Assembly: GCF_003610785.1 (NCBI RefSeq)
Contig: NZ_RAQQ01000005.1
Coordinates: 124,001-188,000 of the forward strand
Direction of reading: 5' to 3'
DNA from: Micromonospora globbae
GTDB lineage: Bacteria > Actinomycetota > Actinomycetes > Mycobacteriales > Micromonosporaceae
Length of the DNA stretch: 64,000 nt
This document shows, piece after piece, positions 7,335-15,084 of the stretch; the stretch's first letter is position 1; every line of letters begins with the position of its first letter. The position numbers and the translations under genes were made by a program. The notes under the pieces are model-generated. The model saw nothing but the letters and a program-made list of their open reading frames with translations. It was not told the origin of the DNA and searched no databases.

Positions 7335-8204
7335 TCAGGGGTGGCGCAGCAGGTAGCGGGCGCGGCGGCCCGCGTCGGCGAAGCCCAACCGGCGGTACAG
7401 GGCGGCCGCGGGGTTGTCGTCGTTCACGCAGAGCCAGGCGTCCCGCGCCCCGTCGGTGGCCAGCGACCGGAGGGCGCCCGCCACGAGGTACGCCCCGAGC
7501 CGCCGGCCCCGCCACGCCGGGACGACGCCGACCTGGTCGATCCAGTTGTCGATGACGTTGACGAACCCGACGGCCGTGCCGTCGGGGCCGCGCGCGATGA
7601 GCGACAGGTCCGGCCGGTACCCGTCGTCGTCGCGCAGGTCGCCCAGCCACTCGCCGGCGTCCCGCTCCTCGAAGCCGGGCCGGTCGGCGAAGGACGCCCG
7701 GTAGGTGGCTAACAGCTCCGGCCCGGCCTCCCAGGTCACCGGCTCGGTGCGGACGCCGGCGGGCGTCGCCACGTCGGGGAGGGCGGCGAGGTCGTGCCGC
7801 AGCACCCACTCGACGAACGTGCGGTCGAAGCCGCGCCCGGTGAGCAGCGCCTCCCCGGCCGGGCTCCACGTCTCGGTGGTCACCAGCAGGTCGGCGTCGC
7901 CGGCCTGCTCGCCGGCCCAGCTCAGCAGCCGTCCGCCGAGGCCCCGCCCGCGCCAGTCGGGGTGCACGACACCGGTCGCGGTGGCCGGCCGGCGGTCGGT
8001 CCCGACGCCGACGGCCGCCACCGGTACGCCGTCGTGCCAGGCGGCGAGCGTACGGCTCTGGAGCAGCCGCGCCCGCAGCAGCCGCGGCGTGGCGAACAGC
8101 GGCAGCCCTCCGTCGGCGGCGAGGCACGCCTCGGCCAGCGTGGTGAGCGCCGGGAGGTCGTCCTCGCCGCACGCGCTCCAGGTGAGGGTGTCGATGGTGT
8201 CCAC
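7335..8204 (-). CDS. Tandem GNAT N-acetyltransferase
   Basis: A 289-residue protein with two GNAT folds. The N-terminal copy carries VVHPDWRGRGLGGRLLSWAGEQAG and the C-terminal copy carries VVPAWRGRRLGAYLVAGALRSL, both of the Q/RxxGxG/A acetyl-CoA binding type, followed by NDDNPAAALYRRLGF. Double GNAT proteins include mycothiol synthase and aminoglycoside-like acetyltransferases, but this one lacks clear mycothiol synthase signatures. The start is a GTG with GAAGGA about 7 bases upstream. The acceptor substrate is unknown. Confidence 0.88.
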   Translation of the reverse strand: MDTIDTLTWSACGEDDLPALTTLAEACLAADGGLPLFATPRLLRARLLQSRTLAAWHDGVPVAAVGVGTDRRPATATGVVHPDWRGRGLGGRLLSWAGEQAGDADLLVTTETWSPAGEALLTGRGFDRTFVEWVLRHDLAALPDVATPAGVRTEPVTWEAGPELLATYRASFADRPGFEERDAGEWLGDLRDDDGYRPDLSLIARGPDGTAVGFVNVIDNWIDQVGVVPAWRGRRLGAYLVAGALRSLATDGARDAWLCVNDDNPAAALYRRLGFADAGRRARYLLRHP

Positions 8205-8275
8205 CGTCGTCCTTCGTCCGGGGGCCGGGTCCGGCGCACAGTAGGCGTCGCGACCGGCGGCGGTGTCAACCGGAT

Positions 8276-9190
8276 TCAGGGGTTGGGCAGCTCGGGACCG
8301 CCGTCGAGGATCGGGGCGAGCAGGTCGCCGGACTTCGCCACCCGCCTGAGCACCTCGTCGGCCGTGTACGGCTTCGTGGCGGGCCGCTTCCCGGCCGCGC
8401 CCGCCTCCACCTCGTCCCAGGTCAGCGGCGTCGACACCGACGGCACCGACTGGGCCCGCAGCGAGTACGGCGCGACCGTCGTCTTCGCCGCGTTGTTCTG
8501 GCTCCAGTCGATGAAGACCTTGCCGGGCCGCAGGTTCTTGGCCATCTTCGACACGACCAGCTTCGGGTGGGCCCGCTCCAGCTCCTGCGCGATCCGCTTG
8601 GCGTACGCGGAGACGTCGTCGGAGGACTGGGTGCCGGCGATCGGGCAGCAGAGCTGCATCCCCTTCTTGCCGGACGTCTTCGGGTAGCTGTCGATGCCGT
8701 CGGCGGCCAGCCGGTCCCGCATCAGCAGCGCCACCTGGCAGCACTGCCTCAGCGCGGCCGGGGCCCCCGGGTCGAGGTCGACCACCATCATGTCGGGGTG
8801 CTCGCCGACCTTCCACTGCGGCGTGTGCAGCTCCAGCGCCGCGAGGTTGGCGAGCCACACGAGGGTGGGCAGGTCGTCGGCCACCACGTAGTCGATCGTC
8901 TCCCGCCCCTTGCTCGACCCGGGCGCGGGCAGGTTCTCCGTACGCACCCAGTCCGGCGTGGCCGCCGGGGCGTTCTTCTCGAAGAACGAGCCCCCGTCGA
9001 CGCCGTTCGGGTAGCGGATCCGGGTCAGCGCCCGGTCCCGCAGGTGCGGCAGGAGCACCGGGGCGATCCGGGTGTAGTAGTCGATCACCTCGCCCTTGGT
9101 GAACCCGGCGGCCGGGTAGAGCACCTTGTCCAGGTTGGACAGCTCCAGCGAGCGGCCCTCGACGTCCACCCGGAACCGGTCAGCCGGCAT
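8276..9190 (-). CDS. ligD: LigD polymerase domain protein (NHEJ primase/polymerase)
   Basis: A 304-residue stand-alone LigD polymerase (archaeo-eukaryotic primase family), which fills in or adds nucleotides, often ribonucleotides, at breaks during end joining. The metal-binding acidic pair is in MMVVDLDPGAP, the conserved SGKKGMQL segment follows, and NLRPGKVFIDWSQN is the third motif. The gene overlaps the upstream ligase gene by 11 bases, so both are read from one transcript. The phosphoesterase domain of classic LigD is not found in either protein. Split polymerase and ligase genes are common in Micromonosporaceae and Streptomyces. Confidence 0.94.
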   Translation of the reverse strand: MPADRFRVDVEGRSLELSNLDKVLYPAAGFTKGEVIDYYTRIAPVLLPHLRDRALTRIRYPNGVDGGSFFEKNAPAATPDWVRTENLPAPGSSKGRETIDYVVADDLPTLVWLANLAALELHTPQWKVGEHPDMMVVDLDPGAPAALRQCCQVALLMRDRLAADGIDSYPKTSGKKGMQLCCPIAGTQSSDDVSAYAKRIAQELERAHPKLVVSKMAKNLRPGKVFIDWSQNNAAKTTVAPYSLRAQSVPSVSTPLTWDEVEAGAAGKRPATKPYTADEVLRRVAKSGDLLAPILDGGPELPNP

Positions 9191-10106
9191 CGTCGACCTC
9201 CTCGGGCGGTTTGTCCGGTCGCAGCCGCAGCACCCGGGGGAACCGCAGCCGCCCGTCCGGCGTGCGCTGGCCGTACTTCACCTCCACCACGACCCGGGGT
9301 GTTACCCAGATCGCGCCCCGGGCATCCTCGCGCGGCACGTCCCCGGCGAACGGGGAGGCCGGCGCTCGCAGCGGCTCCAGCTCGGCGAGGAGCTGGCGCT
9401 CGATGGCCGCGCCGATCCCGCCGCCGACCCGGCCCCGGTAGGTCAGCCGGCCGTCGGGGCGGGGCACCCCGACCAGCAGCCCACCGATCTTCCGCGCGCC
9501 CGGCCGCCACCCGCCGACCACGAAGTCGCCGGTCACCTCGAGCTTGACCTTCACCCAGTCGGGCGAGCGCACGCCGGGCCGGTAGACCGACCCGAGCCGC
9601 TTGGCCATCACCCCCTCCAGGCCGTTCTCGCCGGCGGCCGCGTAGGTGGCCCGGCCGTCGGCGAAGGTCGGGGGTACGGCCCACCGCGCGCCGCCCAGGC
9701 CGAGGCCGTCGAGGGCCTCGCGCCGGCGTTCGTACGGCCAGCCGGTCAGGTCGTCGCCGTCGAGGCGGAGCAGGTCGAAGATCATGTACGTGACGGGGAT
9801 GACCGCCGCGAGCCGGGCGGCCTTGTTCCGGTCCCGCACGTGCATCCGCTCGGCGAGCGCCGTGAACGAGGGCTGCCCGGTCTCGCCGAGGAGCACCACC
9901 TCCCCGTCGAGCAGCGCGTCGTCCACCTGGTCGCGGAGGGTGGCGAGTTCCGGGTACGCCGCGGTGATCTCCACGCCCGACCGCGCGTACAGATGCTGCT
10001 GGCCGCCGGAGATGTCGGCGAGCGCGCGCACGCCGTCCCACTTGAACTCGTACGCCCAGCCGTCACCCGCCGGGAGCTGCCCGGTCGTCGCGAGCATCGG
10101 CTTCAC
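9180..10106 (-). CDS. ligD: ATP-dependent DNA ligase (LigD ligase component)
   Basis: A 308-residue ATP-dependent ligase that seals the strand break in Ku-dependent end joining. The adenylated lysine is in FKWDGVRAL (KxDG motif, near residue 22). Motif III (TYMIFDLLRLDG), IV (EGVMAKRLGS) and V (DWVKVKLE) are present. The C-terminal OB-fold carries VVVEVKYGQRTPDGRLRFPRVLRLR, as in LigD ligases. I selected the GTG giving VKPMLATTG; AGGAGG lies about 14 bases upstream, and a GTG five codons earlier overlaps that site. The gene is divergent from ku across 99 bases, an arrangement typical of this pathway. Confidence 0.94.
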   Translation of the reverse strand: MKPMLATTGQLPAGDGWAYEFKWDGVRALADISGGQQHLYARSGVEITAAYPELATLRDQVDDALLDGEVVLLGETGQPSFTALAERMHVRDRNKAARLAAVIPVTYMIFDLLRLDGDDLTGWPYERRREALDGLGLGGARWAVPPTFADGRATYAAAGENGLEGVMAKRLGSVYRPGVRSPDWVKVKLEVTGDFVVGGWRPGARKIGGLLVGVPRPDGRLTYRGRVGGGIGAAIERQLLAELEPLRAPASPFAGDVPREDARGAIWVTPRVVVEVKYGQRTPDGRLRFPRVLRLRPDKPPEEVDDAG

Positions 10107-10205
10107 AGGCGCGCCGGGCACCTCCTGACTGTAGTTCGCGGCGGAAGTCCTCGCGCCCGCTTCGATCCTTTGCGATCCTGATCTGTACCGGGGAGAGGAG
10201 CCGAC

Positions 10206-11234
10206 ATGCGGGCCATCTGGAAGGGAGCGGTCTCGTTCGGGCTGGTCTCGATCGCGGTCAAGCTCTACTCGGCCACCGAGGAGAAGGACATCCGCTTCCA
10301 CCAGGTGCACCGGGAGGACGGCGGACGGATCCGCTACAAGCGCACCTGCTCGGTCTGCGGCGAGGAGGTGAGCTACGACGACATCGCCAAGGGGTACGAC
10401 ATCGGCGGCGGCGAGATGGTGATCCTCACCGACGAGGACTTCGCCGAGCTGCCGCTGAGCACGTCGCACGCGATCGACGTGCTGGAGTTCGTACCGGCCG
10501 AGCAGGTCGACCCGATCCTCTACAACAAGGCCTACTTCCTCGAACCGGAGGGCACGGCCACCAAGCCGTACGTCCTGCTGCGCGACGCGCTGCTCGACTC
10601 CGAGCGGGTGGCCATCGTGAAGGTGGCGCTGCGCCAGCGCGAACAGCTCGCCACGCTGCGCGTACGCGAGGGCGTGCTGCTGCTCAACACCATGCTGTGG
10701 CCCGACGAGGTGCGCAAACCCGACTTCGGCTTCCTCGACGAGGACCTCAAGGTGCGCCCGCCCGAGCTGGCCATGGCCAGTTCCCTGATCGACTCGATGA
10801 CCGGCGACTTCGAGCCGGACGCGTTCACCGACGACTACCGGGCCGCGTTGCAGGAGGTCATCGACGCGAAGGTCGAGGGCCGTGAGGTCGTCCAGCCGGA
10901 GGAGGTCGAGGAGGCCCCGCCCGCGGCCGTCGACCTCATGGCCGCGCTGAAGGCGTCCGTGGAGCGGGCCCGGGCGGCCCGCGGCGAGCCGGCGGGCGGG
11001 GGCGCCGCCGAGCCGACCCCGATCTCGGCGGCCCGGTCGGCGCAGAAGAAGGCGGCCGAGAAGAAGGCCACCGCGGAGAAGAAGGCCGCGAAGGCGCCCG
11101 CGAAGAAGGCCGCCGAGAAGAAGGCCGCGCCCAAGAAGACGGCGGCCAAGAAGGCCGCCCCGAAGAAGGCCGCCGAGAAGAAGACCACCGAGAAGAAGGC
11201 CGCGCCGAAGAAGGCCGCCCGCAAGACCGCCTGA
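10206..11234 (+). CDS. ku: Ku protein, DNA end-binding, with lysine/alanine-rich tail
   Basis: A 342-residue bacterial Ku homodimer subunit that rings DNA ends and recruits LigD. The Ku core starts directly (MRAIWKGAVSFGLVSIAVKLYSATEEKDIRFHQVH) and runs to about residue 250. A tail from about residue 270 is built of AEKKA, APKK and AKKAA repeats, rich in lysine, similar to the extended Ku tails described in mycobacteria and streptomycetes that bind DNA. GGAG precedes the ATG at normal spacing. Divergence from the LigD genes suggests a shared control region between 10107 and 10205. Confidence 0.95.
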   Translation: MRAIWKGAVSFGLVSIAVKLYSATEEKDIRFHQVHREDGGRIRYKRTCSVCGEEVSYDDIAKGYDIGGGEMVILTDEDFAELPLSTSHAIDVLEFVPAEQVDPILYNKAYFLEPEGTATKPYVLLRDALLDSERVAIVKVALRQREQLATLRVREGVLLLNTMLWPDEVRKPDFGFLDEDLKVRPPELAMASSLIDSMTGDFEPDAFTDDYRAALQEVIDAKVEGREVVQPEEVEEAPPAAVDLMAALKASVERARAARGEPAGGGAAEPTPISAARSAQKKAAEKKATAEKKAAKAPAKKAAEKKAAPKKTAAKKAAPKKAAEKKTTEKKAAPKKAARKTA

Positions 11235-11285
11235 GGGCGGCCTCCTCGCGTACGCGGTGGTGGCCGGTCGCCTCGCCGGGCCGGC

Positions 11286-11678
11286 TCAGCCCCGGCCGAG
11301 CTTCTGCGTCGGCGTGACCCGGACGATCACCCGCACCTCGCCGGGCCGCCGGAACGGGTAGGTGTCCTGGCCGAGGTACTTCTTCGCGAGCTGGTCGATG
11401 TGCGCGTCGGCGCCCTCCGTCACCAGTTCGGCGGTGCCCTTCACCCACAGCGTGCGGAAGTCGTCCGCCCGGTCGGAAACCGAGATCGACACCCGCGGGT
11501 CGCGCCGCAGGTTCTCGTACTTCACCCGGCCGGCGACGGTGTTGAACAGGATGTGCTCGCCGTCGGTGTCGATCCAGACGGGCGTGACGTGCGGACTGCC
11601 GTCCTCCTCGATGGTGGCCACGTGGGCGAGCTGCGGCTCGCGCAGCAGCGCGAGGTCTTCGTCGGTGAGGATCTGCAT
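11286..11678 (-). CDS. PPOX-class F420/flavin-dependent oxidoreductase
   Basis: A 130-residue split-barrel protein of the PNPOx-like superfamily. The sequence MQILTDEDLALLREPQLAHVATIEEDGSPHVTPVWIDTDGEHILFNT is the standard opening of actinobacterial Rv1155-like F420-binding enzymes, and WVKGTAELV is the conserved second half. It probably reduces or oxidises a small molecule with F420 or FMN, but the substrate is unknown. A TAGATT box six bases before the ATG indicates a leaderless message. It is divergent from the MerR-thioredoxin operon. Confidence 0.9.
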   Translation of the reverse strand: MQILTDEDLALLREPQLAHVATIEEDGSPHVTPVWIDTDGEHILFNTVAGRVKYENLRRDPRVSISVSDRADDFRTLWVKGTAELVTEGADAHIDQLAKKYLGQDTYPFRRPGEVRVIVRVTPTQKLGRG

Positions 11679-11738
11679 GGCCGGAATCTACCGGGACGTC
11701 CGGGCGCCGTGCCCGGTTCCCCGCCCGGTCCGTGTTTG

Positions 11739-11766
11739 CCTTGACGTCGGCGGCAAGGTCTAGCGT
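11739..11766 (+). promoter_or_regulatory. MerR-type operator within a 19-bp promoter spacer
   Basis: CCTTG (11739-11743), 10 bases, CAAGG (11754-11758) form an inverted repeat of the MerR-family kind. It sits between a possible -35 TTGCCT (11736-11741) and a -10 TAGCGT (11761-11766), separated by 19 bases. Over-long spacers bridged by such repeats are the hallmark of promoters that MerR proteins activate by untwisting DNA. The MerR gene starts 33 bases after the -10 box. Confidence 0.65.
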
Positions 11767-11798
11767 TCGGCGTGACGCCGGCGGCGAGGGAGGTTCCA

Positions 11799-12188
11799 AT
11801 GTTGATCGGCGAGCTTGCGGAGCGCGCCGGCACGACCACCCGGGCCCTGCGCTACTACGAGACGCAGGGGCTGGTGCGGCCGGCCCGCTCAGCCAGCGGC
11901 TACCGGGTCTACGACGAGGCGGAGCTGCGGGTCGTCCGCGAGATCCGGTCACTGCTCGCGGTGGGGTTCGGGCTCGACGACATCCGGCCGTTCGTGGCCT
12001 GCCTGCGCGCCGGCAACACCTCCGGGCACGTCTGCCCGGATTCGGTCGCCGTGCTGCGCCGGAAGCTCGCCGAGGTCGACGCCGGCATCGAGCGGCTGCA
12101 CGCCGTCCGCCAGGAGCTGCGGGAGCAGCTCGCCCACGCCATCGCCCAGCGGGAGGAAACATGTCTCAGGTCGCGCCGCACGCGCTGA
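11799..12188 (+). CDS. MerR-family transcriptional regulator
   Basis: A 129-residue MerR regulator. The winged helix is complete (MLIGELAERAGTTTRALRYYETQGLVRP, then SGYRVYDEAELRVVREIRSL) and a dimerisation helix follows (VLRRKLAEVDAGIERLHAVRQEL). Cysteines at about residues 68 and 79 (ACLRAG, HVCPDS), plus one near the end, could form a thiol switch or metal site; the four-cysteine SoxR cluster is absent. GGGAGG lies 6 bases before the ATG. Its last 28 bases overlap the thioredoxin gene, so the two are coexpressed from the operator-bearing promoter upstream. Redox sensing is inferred from this pairing. Confidence 0.93.
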   Translation: MLIGELAERAGTTTRALRYYETQGLVRPARSASGYRVYDEAELRVVREIRSLLAVGFGLDDIRPFVACLRAGNTSGHVCPDSVAVLRRKLAEVDAGIERLHAVRQELREQLAHAIAQREETCLRSRRTR

Positions 12189-12505
12189 CCGCCGTCACCG
12201 ACGGCACCTTCGCGAGCACCGTGCTGGCCGCGGACCGACCCGTGGTGGTCGACGTGTGGGCGGAGTGGTGCCCGCCCTGCCACGCCATCTCGCGCAGCCT
12301 CGCCGAGCTGGCCGAGGAGTTCGCGGGCCGGCTCACCATCGTCACCGTCAACTCCGACGAGAACCCGGAGGTCACCCGGCGCTACCGGGTGCTGTCGTTG
12401 CCGACCCTCCTGGTGTTCCGGCACGGTGAGCTGGTCGACTCGCTCGTCGGCGCCCGGCCGAAGGCCCATCTGCGGCAGGCGCTGGCCCGCTGCGTCGGGG
12501 AGTGA
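12161..12505 (+). CDS. Thioredoxin
   Basis: A 114-residue thioredoxin-fold protein with active site WCPPC (Cys37 and Cys40), preceded by PVVVDVWAEW and followed by the cis-proline in LSLPTLLVFRHGE. The active-site dipeptide PP differs from the GP of classical TrxA, which would alter its redox potential. It lies out of frame inside the end of the MerR gene, with GGGAGG 4 bases before the ATG. It would reduce cytoplasmic disulfides, possibly those of its own regulator. Confidence 0.93.
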   Translation: MSQVAPHALTAVTDGTFASTVLAADRPVVVDVWAEWCPPCHAISRSLAELAEEFAGRLTIVTVNSDENPEVTRRYRVLSLPTLLVFRHGELVDSLVGARPKAHLRQALARCVGE

Positions 12506-12631
12506 CGTAGCCGGTTTCCGCGATCGCGGCGTTCCGGGGTGGCCACATCGGGCGTCCGGGCAGGTACCGTGTGCGTCGGCTGTCCCCCCGGCACGCGCTG
12601 CCGGCCACCCACCTCTTCAGGGAGTCGACGA

Positions 12632-13276
12632 GTGAGCGAGCGGACCCAGAACCGGGCTAAGTCGGAGCGGCGGTTGGCCGCCCAGTTGGCCGCGCAGAAG
12701 GAGGCCGAGGCGAAGCGCCGCCGCCAGGCGTGGCTCGGCGGTCTGGCCGGCCTCGCCGTGGTCGCCGTGCTGATCACCGTCTTCGTGATCGTCGGTCAGG
12801 GTGGTGACGACGACGCGGCTCCGCAGGCGGACGCCACCCCGTCCGCGAGTGCCCCGGCCGACCAGCCCGCCGCCGCCCCCAGCCCGCAGCTGCCCGAGGG
12901 CGCCGACCCGGCGCTCGGCACCAAGCCGACCGTCACCGCCGGCACCGGCGAGCTGAAGAAGCTGACCGTGACGCCGCTGATCAAGGGCACCGGCCCGGCG
13001 GTCAAGGCCGGCCAGACGATCACCACGAACTACGTGGGCGTGCTCTACAAGGACGGCCAGGAGTTCGACTCGTCGTGGTCGCGTGGCGAGCCGGCCAGCT
13101 TCCCGATCGGCGTCGGGCAGGTCATCAAGGGCTGGGACCAGGGCCTCGTGGGCGTCACCGTGGGCAGCCGCGTGCAGATCGACATCCCCGCCGACCTGGC
13201 GTACGGCGAGAACCCCCAGGGCGGTGCGCCGGCCGGCCCGCTGCGCTTCGTCGTGGACGTGCTGGCCGCTCAGTGA
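12632..13276 (+). CDS. Membrane-anchored FKBP-type peptidyl-prolyl isomerase
   Basis: A 214-residue protein with a short charged cytoplasmic N-terminus (RTQNRAKSERRLAAQLA) and one membrane helix at about residues 34-54. A Pro/Ala-rich linker follows (PSASAPADQPAAAPSP), then an extracytoplasmic FKBP domain (about 128-212). The isomerase core shows TTNYVGVLYKDGQEFDSSW, SFPIGVGQVIKGWDQGLVG and DIPADLAYGE. It should catalyse proline isomerisation of exported proteins outside the membrane. The GTG start has GGGAG about 8 bases upstream. A gene of this layout is common in Micromonospora and Streptomyces. Confidence 0.93.
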   Translation: MSERTQNRAKSERRLAAQLAAQKEAEAKRRRQAWLGGLAGLAVVAVLITVFVIVGQGGDDDAAPQADATPSASAPADQPAAAPSPQLPEGADPALGTKPTVTAGTGELKKLTVTPLIKGTGPAVKAGQTITTNYVGVLYKDGQEFDSSWSRGEPASFPIGVGQVIKGWDQGLVGVTVGSRVQIDIPADLAYGENPQGGAPAGPLRFVVDVLAAQ

Positions 13277-13419
13277 GCCACCGGTTCGTCCCGGTCCGTC
13301 ACCGCTTGGCGATGCAGTTGCCCACAGAGGGCTTCCAGCTCGTTACGCACGTCCAGTAGGTTCCGGGTCACCCTGGGCCGCCGCGCCCGGGGTGTCCCGG
13401 AATCGACGCGGAGGTGCAC

Positions 13420-14283
13420 GTGACGGCGCTGGACGGCCTTGGGCGGACCGCCCGGCTGATGTGGACACACTTCGAACCGGTACACGCCGTCACCTACTTC
13501 CACCCGCGAGCCCGCGCCGCCTACGAGGCGGCCGGGCTCCGCGGCTACTGGCGCGGCTACTTCGCCGGGCGCGCCGCCCCGCTCGGCGCCGTCGACGCCG
13601 CCCCGGTGACCGCGGCGTTCTTCAGCTTCGCCCCGCCCATGGTGAGCCGCGCGCTGCCGGCCGTCTGGCGGCTGGCCACCCCGGCGGAGGCGCTGCGCGC
13701 CCGGCTCACCGGCGCGGTGCAGGCCCTCGCCGAGCTGACCTACGAGCTGCCCGAGACGCACCTCGTCGAGGCCGCCGACCTGCTGGACGAGGCCGCCGGC
13801 GCGGTGGAGACCGCCGGCCGGGTGCTGGGCGCGGCGAACGCGGCGCTCCCCGCCGGCGAGTACCCGCTGGCCCGGCTCTGGCAGGCCGCCACCACCCTGC
13901 GCGAGCACCGGGGCGACGGGCACGTCGCCGCGCTGGTGGCCGCCGACCTCGACCCCGTGGAGACGCTGGCCTGGCGGGTCGCGGTGGACATGCCGGCGCA
14001 CAACCTGCTCGGCCGCGGCTGGACCGAGGAGGAGTGGAAGGCCGCGCGGGAGCGGCTGACCGTCCGTGGCTGGCTCACCCCGGACGGGGAGCCCACCGAG
14101 CGCGGGCGGGCCGGCTTCCAGGCCGTCGAGGACGCCACGGACACCGCGGCGGCCCGCCCCTGGCGCCTGCTCGGCACGGACCGTGCGGACCGGCTGCGCG
14201 ACCTGCTCTACCCGATCGCCCGCGCCTGCCACACGGTCATCCCGCCCGACAGCCCCATCGGACTGCCCGCCCTGCCCGCCTGA
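13420..14283 (+). CDS. SCO6745-family protein
   Basis: A 287-residue actinobacterial protein of the SCO6745 group. It begins RTARLMWTHFEPVHAVTYFHPRARAAYEAAGLRGYWRGYFAGRAAPLG, the family signature. The C-terminal part (GWTEEEWKAARERLTVRGWLTPDGEPTERGRAGF) looks like a winged helix, so the family has sometimes been called helix-turn-helix-like. Biochemical function is not established. I moved the start to the second GTG because GGAGG lies 5 bases before it; the first GTG overlaps that site. Confidence 0.85.
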   Translation: MTALDGLGRTARLMWTHFEPVHAVTYFHPRARAAYEAAGLRGYWRGYFAGRAAPLGAVDAAPVTAAFFSFAPPMVSRALPAVWRLATPAEALRARLTGAVQALAELTYELPETHLVEAADLLDEAAGAVETAGRVLGAANAALPAGEYPLARLWQAATTLREHRGDGHVAALVAADLDPVETLAWRVAVDMPAHNLLGRGWTEEEWKAARERLTVRGWLTPDGEPTERGRAGFQAVEDATDTAAARPWRLLGTDRADRLRDLLYPIARACHTVIPPDSPIGLPALPA

Positions 14284-14389
14284 GCAAGCCGCGGAGCACG
14301 ACTGCGGGCGGTGCGGGAAGGAGCCGGAGCGCCCGCCCGCCGTTCCGGCCCTGCCGCCGTACCGGCCGCCCATCGGGCAGGATGGGCAC

Positions 14390-15043
14390 GTGGTGGATGC
14401 GGTGATCTTCGACCTGGACGGCGTGATCGTGGACTCCGAGCCGGTCTGGGAGGAGGTCCGGCGGGCGTACGTGGCGACGCACGGCGGCACCTGGCAGCCG
14501 GACAGCCAGCGCCGGCTCATGGGGATGAGCACCGGCGAGTGGGCCCGTTACCTCAGCGACGAGCTGGGCGTCGACCGCACGGCCGAGCAGGTGGCCACCG
14601 AGGTGGTCGACGAGATGACCCGGCGGTACGCGGCCCGCGTACCCCTCATCGACGACGCCGACCAGGTGGTGCGCCGGATGGCCGCGCGGTGGCCGCTGGG
14701 GCTCGCCAGCTCGTCACCGACCCGGCTGATCGCCGCGACGCTGGCCGCGACCGGCCTGACCGGCGTGTTCCGCGCGACGCTCTCCACCGAGGAGACGGCG
14801 CGCGGCAAGCCGGCGCCGGACGTCTACCTCGCCGTGGCGGAGCGGCTGGGGATCGACCCGGCACGCTGCGCCGCCGTCGAGGACTCCTCCAACGGCGTAC
14901 GCTCGGCGGCCGCCGCCGGGATGCGGGTGGTGGCGGTGCCGCACGGCGCGTACCCCCTGGACCCGGACGCCGCGCAGCTCGCCGCCGTGACCCTCGGGGC
15001 GATCGACGAGCTGACCCCCGAGGTGGTGGAGCGGCTCGGCTGA
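14390..15043 (+). CDS. HAD-superfamily hydrolase, beta-phosphoglucomutase-like
   Basis: A 217-residue HAD hydrolase of subfamily IA with a helical cap. Motif I is FDLDGVIVDSEP (nucleophile Asp near residue 8), motif II is LASSSP, motif III is the lysine in RGKPAPDVYL, and motif IV is VEDSSNGVRSAAAAGM. This set is closest to phosphoglucomutase/DOG phosphatase-like proteins. It likely dephosphorylates or isomerises a sugar phosphate. The start is a GTG at VVDAVIFDLDG; a second GTG follows immediately, and no strong ribosome site decides between them. Confidence 0.9.
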   Translation: MVDAVIFDLDGVIVDSEPVWEEVRRAYVATHGGTWQPDSQRRLMGMSTGEWARYLSDELGVDRTAEQVATEVVDEMTRRYAARVPLIDDADQVVRRMAARWPLGLASSSPTRLIAATLAATGLTGVFRATLSTEETARGKPAPDVYLAVAERLGIDPARCAAVEDSSNGVRSAAAAGMRVVAVPHGAYPLDPDAAQLAAVTLGAIDELTPEVVERLG

Positions 15044-15071
15044 ACGGCCACCCCGGGCGTCCCGACCGGCC

Positions 15072-15077
15072 TACGGT
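15072..15077 (+). promoter_or_regulatory. Leaderless -10 box for the formaldehyde dehydrogenase-like gene
   Basis: TACGGT stands 7 bases before the ATG of the dehydrogenase gene and no Shine-Dalgarno sequence is present between them. This matches the TANNNT-N6/7-start pattern seen at many other genes in the window. Confidence 0.5.
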
Positions 15078-15084
15078 CGGTGAC

